This document shows positions 56,933 to 64,000 of a stretch of DNA of 64,000 bases, piece by piece. The DNA comes from Triglochin maritima (lineage: Eukaryota; Streptophyta; Magnoliopsida; Alismatales; Juncaginaceae), in assembly GCA_963682175.1 (NCBI GenBank), contig OY821782.1, positions 31,021,741 to 31,085,740 on the forward strand, in the 5' to 3' direction. The notes below the pieces were generated by a model. The model was not told the DNA's origin. It made no database searches and saw nothing but the letters and a program-made list of their open reading frames with translations. Both the position numbers and the translations under genes were made by a program. Positions within the stretch are counted from its first letter, which is position 1. The number at the start of each line of letters is the position of its first letter.

Positions 56933-57006
56933 AGTACCAGTGAAGTTTGCCCATCTCGGCAAGTCTCTGGTCCTCATGACTTGATGTTCTCATTTGATGT
57001 TCCTTG

Positions 57007-58623
57007 ACCAAATGATTATGAGAATATCGTTGTTGCTGTATATATCATGTAAAAAAATCGAAAAAAAAAGAAAGACAAAAAAGTGTGTAATAAAAGACTC
57101 CTTCAATGGGCATCGATTGTTGTGGGCCACAACCCTTGTGTACTTGGGCCCAATCTCTTCACGTATTTATCTCCCCTCTTCAGTATCTCACAGGTTTTGA
57201 GGAAATTCGGGTTTGTGCCAATCACTATAACCATAAACTTCTTGTTGTGCTTCATGTTGGTGAGATCTTCCCATTTTCATGCATAAATCCATGTAGTATC
57301 ATGCTCACATTCATTGAGGACAATGCATGAAGTATGTGTGGGGGGTGTTTTACGTATGCACATAGTCGAGTCTTTTTCTTTTGATTTTGTTTTCTTTTGT
57401 GTGTATTGATAGGGTCATGTTAGTGTGCTGCATTTAATATCGATATATCTGCTTGTCATGATCCTTGGGTGACTTGTCTTCTTTTGCTTGCCTAGTGCTT
57501 TAAAATTTTCACATTTCTTTCAAAATCTTTTTGTATTTGCGAAAGAAAATGTTTTTGTGGGTTTTGCGTGTGTTTAGCATGTGCGAAACCGTTGCGAGGC
57601 AAAGTAAAAAGAAAGTTCCCAAAATTGTCTTGAACTTGATGCATTAGAATTTCTAGTTTATTGGCTTTAAGTCTTATCGAGTCGTTAGGATGCACCCCGG
57701 TTTTCCCTCAGGGGGCGTGTAATCATAGGATTTCAGCACTCAAACATTTAAAGAAGTTCACCCTGAACCTAGTGAGTCAAATAATTCGTGTCTGTTAGTA
57801 TAAGGAAGTTTGTCGTAGTCAATGACCCTTAATCTCTTTTTGTGAAACTTAAGTGTAGGGGTTTTGGTTCCCATGTAGATAAGTAAATAAGTGGTGTTCT
57901 CTCTTCTCGCACAACTGCAATCACTCGGGAAAGTATGTCTGAGGGGACTTTGTGCCTGGTGCTTTCGAGTCATCTGACTTGGGATGCACCGACCGAACTC
58001 CCGTTACACGGGTGGTAGGGATCGCCCTATGTGGAGATTTGGGGGAATGTGTACGTGATAGTGTAAGTCCTCGTAGGCAATGATGCACGAAACCTGACCC
58101 TGGGAGAATCAAACACCAACCAATAAAATGCTCCAAAGAAAAAGAAAAAAAAGAAAAAAAAAGAAAAAAAGAAAAAAGGAAAAAAAGAGAAAAAAAAAGT
58201 CAAATAAGAACCAAAATGGACTTTACACATTGTATCACATTCAGAAGTTAAGGTTGCTCATGTCTTTCACTTAAGTCATTGACTAACTTTCACGAATAAC
58301 TCATTAGGCTAAGTGTGTGGACGGATTACATATATAGAGTCGACCCGTAGTATTACCGCGTCCCATGATCGACAAAATAAGTCCAATGAGTCGTGTAACT
58401 AGATTGATTAATGCACCTTGTTCGGATTTTGTGGGTATATCCGCTGAAAACCCTCAGGAGACAACACTCCTCCTCCTTGGCGACAAGGAGGTTTAACGGC
58501 TTGTTGCACGTGCTAAGTGCAACCGTGATTCCTACGAAAGTGAGTTAGGATTTCTTCTTTTTTCGTATGCTTTTCTCTTTCTTTGTTTTGCTCAGGACTA
58601 GCAAAAGTTAGGTGTGGGGTATT
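57007..58623 (+). other. Gypsy D 3' noncoding region, hairpins and polypurine tract
   Basis: About 1.6 kb without a protein match, as in the long 3' regions of Athila/Tat elements. It contains an A-rich run (58137-58199), two short hairpins (58472-58491 and about 58504-58523), and the ACTAGCAAAAGTTAGGTGTGGGG polypurine-type end (split: 58598-58620) just before the 3' LTR. Small frames here overlap one another and lack domains. Confidence 0.75.
58472..58523 (+). other. Two adjacent hairpins upstream of the polypurine tract
   Basis: CCTCCTTG-GCGA-CAAGGAGG is a perfect 8-bp stem with a 4-base loop, followed 12 bases later by GTTGCAC-GTGCTAA-GTGCAAC with a 7-bp stem. C has lost this region, so conservation cannot be checked here. 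Confidence 0.6.
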
Positions 58624-60027
58624 TGATTGATATCATTTCATGCTTATATTTGTATCTTATATCCATTATCTTTCACCTAAACAATGCTATGTCACGAGTT
58701 TTATGTTTAGTTTTCTGGAATAAATAGGTTTGAAGAGATAAAGCATAAAAGGACCCAAAAGCCGGGAAAAAGGACTGAATTGTGAGATCTGGGGACCAAG
58801 ATGCAAGGAAGAAGGACCTGATTGCAAGATAGAAGGACGTAAGAGCAAAACAGAATACTCTACACCATCATGGGAGTATTTTACCAATTCGATTCGGGTC
58901 GGAGCTCCAACAAGTCAAGTAACCGCATCAAAGACCAACAATACCAGAAAGAAACCACAACAAAAATGAGCATAATCTGAACCATATAGACCGTCAATTG
59001 GCGGTCCAAGACCGCTAATTGGCGGTCCATTTTGGCCCAAATCCGCTCAAATTTCTCCAGCACATGTCTTAGAGGATGTTTAAGCTATTTTTGGTATCTG
59101 TTTAGTCCCACAGGGGAATGTCCCGGTTTGCCTTTTTCCATGGCTATAAATATAACTCTTCACCTTCCATTGTAATCACTCCATATTTTAAGTGGTTATT
59201 CTTCCTACTAGAAGTGAGGCCTTGAAACACACACTAAAGTAGGAGGATGCTACTTTTAATGTAGGTCATTTTATCAATAAAGTTTTGTGTTTCTTTCATT
59301 GTTTGTTTATGCTTCTTTTATTGTTTGTGTGTGTTTTAGTTTAATCGTCTTTTATTTCTAGCTTAGTTTTAATATGCTTTCTTTGCTTAGTTTAATAATT
59401 AGTATAATGTTTAGTGAGTAGTTACATCCCCTTTAGGAGGTGGAGTAGATGTACATACATGCAGTAGAGAATGGGATGAATGCTTTATTTTTGATGTGTT
59501 GATAAAACATGAATGTATGCTTGCTTGTTTAGGATAGAATTTATAACTTGATGAGTTTTGCCAAAATGATTAGACACCTCTCATGCTTGTTTAGGTTCTG
59601 AAATAAACAACTTGCATATGTAAATATTAATCAACTAAGTTGGTCAATAGATTGATAGGTTTTGCCATAACATTTGGACACTTCCTATGCTTGATAAACA
59701 CCACATTCATGTGCTTAAAGAATGTATTCTACACCCACCTCTTTGCATGTGTGTACTCACTCCACCCCTTAGGGGTTTTCCCATTTCTATATTCCAGCAT
59801 TCTTCCTTTGTTCTTAGCTTAGTTATTATTTCATTGTTTGGTTCTTCCTTTCGCATTTCCTACTTCTTAGCGTAGTATAAAGTAGAGTAGCATAAACATC
59901 TTTCTCCCCCTATTTTTGTCACTTGATTTCGTACAAGCAAGAGGCTACTCACCTCCCTGAGGACGACCCGTACTTACCACCGCTTCATCGCGGCCATGCA
60001 CTTGCGGTTTAAATAAAACGCTCAACA
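58624..60027 (+). repeat. 3' LTR of Gypsy D
   Basis: 1404 bp, TGATTGATATC to CGCTCAACA, followed by the duplicated CATTG. It differs from the 5' LTR by scattered substitutions and small indels (for example CATGGGG against CATGGG). Confidence 0.93.
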
Positions 60028-61569
60028 CATTGTTCGACCAGTGTTGGTTAAAGTCGGGCATTTACACTACATTCGGTCGACCGCCCGAAGGAACCGGTCG
60101 ACCTTTGGCTCGCAACTAGCTAGTCGAGCTAGGTCTACCCCCAAACTTCGCCGACAAGGTCTCCGACCTCAGCCAACCAGCCAACACTTCACACCAACAT
60201 GTGCAAAAAAATCATCTATCTCTTGGATCGGCATACCTCTTAGGATGGTGGAAACTCGTCGGAGCCTCGCTCGCGTTACGCCATCTCCGAAAGTCCTCCT
60301 CGCGTTAGACTCCACGCGCCTCATCGTCTTCCTCGCTAGCCGCCGTAGCTGTTCACCGTAGAAGAGAGGGAAGGGTGATAGAGATGATAAGTGGAAAGGA
60401 GTGGTAGGATAAGATGAAGAAGAATAATAATAAGAAGAAAAGAGGAAGATGCATGGTTTTGTCTATAAAAATAAACCTCCCATCACACCAACACCCCCAA
60501 CCGTCACCCTACCCATCACCCTACCGCCACCACCACGTCCCACTAAGACTTCCCTCCATACCCCCATCAAATCAAACACAACTCCACCATAAACCTCATT
60601 ATCTCAGTATTCTAAGTTTAGGGTTTTATACCAGCACAAACTTGACAAGAAAATGCAGGTTTGGGTTTGACATAAATGGATTTGGGTAATAATCAGCTTG
60701 ACACGATTGACCCAGTAATTAAATATGTTGGGTTTGAGCTTAACACATGTAACTTGTGTTTAACCCGTGTATATATGTCTACATGATATGTAGATGTACT
60801 TGTATTTAAAACAGTACATGTAATTACAAAATTAGCAAGAATCTCCACACGTTCAATATTTTAGTGTGAGAATACTTTAATTAGTAATCAATAATCAATT
60901 TCATAACTATTTATGACAGTTTTCATAATCTCCTCCAAACTGAAGTATGATTGTTTTTGAATTTGTCACAAGTAACAATCATAGGACTAAGTACTCGACC
61001 CATTTAATAAACTGGTTAAATGAGATACAATTTTAGACGAATTGGATTTTCCTTTTCAACTAAAATAATTTTTTTATTGGATTTTGGTTTAAACAAACCT
61101 CGTCAGGTTGTAAATCAATTTGACACGAATACGACATGGTAACTTCTATTGCAACCCCCAACTGCAATACAACAATAATTACAATAGAGCCTAAGCATGC
61201 TTAGATTTGACTCACATTTCGTCAAAATTTCTTATTTTTAACCACATTAGTCATTAGACTTGGTAACCTCGTGTCGTTGAAGTAGTCACGTGACACATGG
61301 CCAGTGAGAGGATAAGGCCTGTAGTGGGCCATCATGGAGATTACGTGATAGCACGTGAAGCGTTGGAAATATTGAAGAGAGAGAAGAAAATAAGATAGAG
61401 AGAGGAAGATGAGTGGTGGACTGGTGGGGTAGGGTCTAGTTGTTGTAATTTTATTTAGAAATCCTCTTGAGAAGATACATGGTAACACCATGGTCCACTT
61501 GTTTAAATTTTGTAAACATCAATATACCTTTATTAGTAACTTGGATTTTAATTTTAATAAAAAATATTA

Positions 61570-63101
61570 GGGTTAATTACAGTTACCTCCCCTCAACTAT
61601 AACCTTGTATCACTTACACCCCTTAAACTATAAAACATCACACTTAAACTCCCTCAAGTACCATTCCACCACAAAAACACACCTTCCGTTGTTTTTTCAA
61701 TCCACTTGTACCCGTCACATGACCCATATGACCTTTAATAAACTTTTTGTGCCACTTTTACCCTTGCTTGACCAACACCCTCCTTCATCCTCATCTTGCA
61801 ACATGCTCTCCTCCACAACCATTCCTCCACTCCAAGCTTTAACACACTTCTTCTTCTTTTTTAATTAAAAATACTCCTAAACCGTAGGGACCTCACCTTC
61901 TCCATGGGAAGTTCTATCATGTGTCGATGATTCTTTCATGACGGAATCTTGAAAACTAGGACACAGAGTCTCCGATGAACACGTTCTCGGGCTGGACGAA
62001 GGTGATTTGTAGGGCATCTCATCAAACAATCGTCGTGCTCGAACCAAATCCCCCATCTTCACATAAACATCAAGGATAGCCGTCCAAGACACCACATCAT
62101 TTTCTTCCATCTCATCAAACACTCTACTCGCTTCCCCAACTCCCCCGTCCTAACTCATAAATAAGTGCATTGCACACTGACAATTTACCAACAAAACCCA
62201 TCATAACAACCATACCTATCAAGCTCTCTGCAAAATCAAAAAAACCACCACTCGAGCAAGCCTTAAGCACAGCCGAAAAGGTGATCTCATAAGGCATAAC
62301 ACTGGACACAACCATATGCCGGAAAAACACCAAAGCCTCGAACCCGAGCCCATTCCAAACAAACCCAGAGATGGCAACAGTCCAAGACACGACAGAAGGT
62401 TTTGGGTTTACCTCAAGATAGGCAGCAACCTCCAAAACACTTCCTTCCTTCATGTAAGCATCCATTAGAAGTGTATTAAATACATTGTTTCGGTGGGTCA
62501 TTCGATCGAACACTTGGTGGGCCAGATGAAGTTTGCCACTACGGACGTGAGCAAAAATTAGGAGGTTGGTGGAGAAAAGGTCGGAGGTGCTACTGGGAAG
62601 GGAGGGGGAGTTGGGGGAAAGGGTGGAGTAGAGGAGATGGGAGGAGACGAGTTGGCGGGTCGAGACACTGGTTTTGAGCGTGTGGGCGTGGACGTCGAGG
62701 CTGCCAGGGAGGGAACAAACGGAAAGGCATTGTTTCAACTTTCAGGAGAGAAATGCAGGTTTGGATGTAAACGTTGAAGGCTTTGGTTTGGATTTTGTTG
62801 TTTAGATGTGAGTAAGAGTAAGAGGAATGGAAGTTGAGGTGTTTTGGCGGGAGATTTGTGGGTTTACGGCAGATAGTCTTTTGAGTTTGAGTGACGAATG
62901 TGGATTTGGGTTTGCGTTTGTCTTTTGGTAATTTAGAAATTTGGTCTACATGGGTAAAATAGTCTTTTTCTTAGATCTGTTAATAAAGTTTGAGAGAGAG
63001 GTGAAGTAAATACTTCATGGGGTGTAAAGGTGACCTTTTGTAGTTTAGGGGGTGTAAATGATACAAGGTTATAGTTGAAGGGAGGAAACTGTAATTAACC
63101 C
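61570..63101. mobile_element. Pack-MULE carrying a PPR gene fragment, TSD AAAATATTA
   Basis: A 1532-bp non-autonomous Mutator-like element. The terminal inverted repeats start GGGTTAATTACAGTTACCTC (left) and GGGTTAATTACAGTTTCCTC (right, inverted) and extend at least 50 bp. The 9-bp duplication AAAATATTA flanks it (61561-61569, 63102-63110). Copy 1 of the duplication (about 44045-44065) is the exact empty site. Between the repeats is a piece of a nuclear PPR gene and no transposase. Confidence 0.94.
61877..62738 (-). pseudogene. Captured PPR gene fragment
   Basis: PPR proteins bind organellar RNA. The 62738-62124 frame (204 codons, start MKQCLSVCSLPGSLDVHAHT) has PPR/PLS-type motifs, for example NLLIFAHVRSGKLHLAHQVF, NTLLMDAYMKEGSVLEVAAY and SWTVAISGFVWNGLGFEALV. 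It ends after a frame slip near 62130. In another frame VFDEMEENDVVSWTAILDVY and MGDLVRARRLFDEMP follow (62122-61980), then the PPR match stops. It lacks most of the usual PPR array and any E/DYW end. A start codon is present and lies near the 5' end of the donor gene, but the shift makes it non-coding for a full protein. The source is presumably a PLS-class host gene elsewhere. Confidence 0.87.
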
Positions 63102-63569
63102 AAAATATTAACTATAGATCTTGATTTTCTGTTACTTATGCGTGCCGAAAATTAAGAATTTGGGAAACATGTTGTATAAGTAAACCTGAGTACCGAGACG
63201 CGACCATCGAGCCGTAACACCATGACCGAAGTTCTCGGCCCGACATGGCTTAGTGATCCGTGTCGAATCCGTGGGTGTTGGGTCCAGTTGGATTTTGATT
63301 TTTGGATTGCTTTTTTTAAATTTGAAGTAAATATACAATTACAAGCGAATTAACAGAAACACAAACACAAACACAATTTTTTTTCCCTAAAATAACCAAT
63401 TTATTTATTAATAATTGTTGATTCAATTGGAGAAATAATATATTGGTTACATATAAAAAAATCGGACACTAGCTAAACCTACGGAGTAATGAAAAAAACC
63501 TAAATGGTATTAGGAAAAAATTACTCCTTCAACGGATTAGTTTAGCTAAATAGTCTTCAATCTTCATCG

Positions 63570-63720
63570 TCACTGCCGAATATACTTTACTACAATGTTA
63601 CATATAACAGTTGATTTACCATCACTACTTCGTCCTTCATCAAAATCATTCCATACTGAAGATGTTTTTTTCCGACAAGTTATACTCGTAGGTCTAGGTG
63701 GATTAACAGGAAAGAGAGGT
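63570..63720 (-). pseudogene. BED-finger-like hAT start, copy 2
   Basis: The minus frame has NPPRPTSITCRKKTSSVWND and DGKSTVICNIVVKYI, resembling the linker and BED finger start of hAT transposases, with the second cysteine lost. It is the counterpart of 44490-44680. Confidence 0.35.
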
Positions 63721-63758
63721 GGTGGGTTATCAATATATTCAAAATCATATAACAAAGC

Positions 63759-63895
63759 TAGGAATGTACATCTGGTCCGGACAGGACCGATCCGGTCTGG
63801 TTGGGTCCGGTCCAAGATTGGCTTTTTAAATAAGAAAAACAAAAACCGGACAGGAATCAGATTTTTCGAAAGTTCCGGACCTTGCACATCCCTAG
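63759..63895. mobile_element. hAT-type MITE, copy 2
   Basis: Counterpart of 44701-44836, 137 bp, flanked by AACAAAGC (63751-63758, one change) and GACAAAGC (63896-63903). Confidence 0.87.
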
Positions 63896-64000
63896 ACAAA
63901 GCCATAAAAATTACTAAATATGCAAACAAAAAGTGAACTCTTTTTCATAAATGAGAAAGTCATGATGATAATTGATTGACTAAAATTAACTACTAAAAAG

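Larger units (their letters stand above)
51391..60027 (+). mobile_element. Gypsy D: complete gag-protease-only LTR element, TSD CATTG
   Basis: An 8637-bp element with LTRs at 51391-52799 and 58624-60027 and target duplication CATTG (51386-51390, 60028-60032). It has a tRNA-Asp-like primer site, a 1-kb leader, gag, protease, a 1.6-kb noncoding 3' region and a polypurine tract. Reverse transcriptase, RNase H and integrase are absent although both ends are intact. C has the same layout. The family therefore needs a helper, probably an Athila/Tat-type relative. LTRs differ at a few percent of sites by eye, so the insertion is moderately young. Several stops in gag and protease are C-to-T type. 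Confidence 0.94.
60028..64000. repeat. Segmental duplication, copy 2 (with insertions), runs off window
   Basis: Partner of 42487-44943 (see there). The copy is broken by the Pack-MULE at 61570-63101 and preceded by Gypsy D. It includes the hAT MITE at 63759-63895 and the BED-like hAT fragment around 63720-63570. Its far end is outside the window. Confidence 0.92.

Noticed and set aside
62124..62738. Functional host PPR gene
   Set aside because: It is enclosed by MULE terminal repeats and a 9-bp duplication, is frameshifted, and lacks most of the PPR array.

Overview
This window reads as heterochromatin-like, repeat-packed DNA from the nuclear genome of a flowering plant. The support is its AT-richness, plant-type LTR retrotransposons with tRNA-Met and tRNA-Asp-like primer sites, CACTA, hAT and Mutator-like DNA transposons, and a captured pentatricopeptide-repeat (PPR) gene piece. 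I cannot name the species. I found no intact host gene, no tRNA or rRNA gene and no CRISPR array. Almost every stretch that can be classified is a transposable element (TE), usually broken by stop codons or by another insertion, and several boundaries are proved by target-site duplications (TSDs).

Left third (1-22,832): a stack of nested elements. A minus-strand Ty1/copia element (here Copia A, 7221-21412) is cut twice. Its reverse transcriptase is interrupted by a CACTA (En/Spm) element (1-7220, entering from the left edge). The stretch between integrase and reverse transcriptase is interrupted by another LTR element (B, 8343-17652, TSD GATTT). B in turn carries a minus-strand Gypsy element with only gag and protease (C, about 9341-16350). 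C's 5' LTR was hit seven bases from its edge by a solo LTR of its own family (14929-16343, TSD TCAAT). A single later deletion appears to have removed C's 3' end and most of B.

Middle (22,833-40,963): remnants of a CACTA family with GTCGGTGT-type subterminal repeats (23340-33894) surround an unusual 3.3-kb block (26240-29530). In that block, degenerate GGGTAA/TTACCC-bearing modules occur in alternating orientation and include FAR1/MULE-like SWIM-domain fragments. A 1.5-kb solo LTR (30999-32497, TSD CAAAT) sits inside the remnant. The CACTA right end and its flank are tandemly duplicated (33541-35410). A 3.1-kb non-autonomous copia element (36639-39735, TSD TAAAC) has gag fused to the start of reverse transcriptase.

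Right third (40,964-64,000): a segmental duplication. 42487-44943 closely matches 60028-64000, and the second copy runs off the window edge. The two copies differ by two large insertions found only in copy 2: an 8.6-kb Gypsy gag-protease element (D, 51391-60027, TSD CATTG) and a 1.5-kb Pack-MULE carrying a PPR fragment (61570-63101, 9-bp TSD). Copy 1 is the empty site for both. Between the copies lie hAT remnants and two divergent LTRs of one family, each with its own minisatellite. C and D share one gag-PR-only layout, so that is a family trait and not individual decay. The most suggestive regulatory signal is a near-identical 18-bp palindrome (GACCGCYRATTGGCGGTC type, fitting the E2F consensus WTTSSCSS) present in both the Gypsy and the unrelated copia non-autonomous families.
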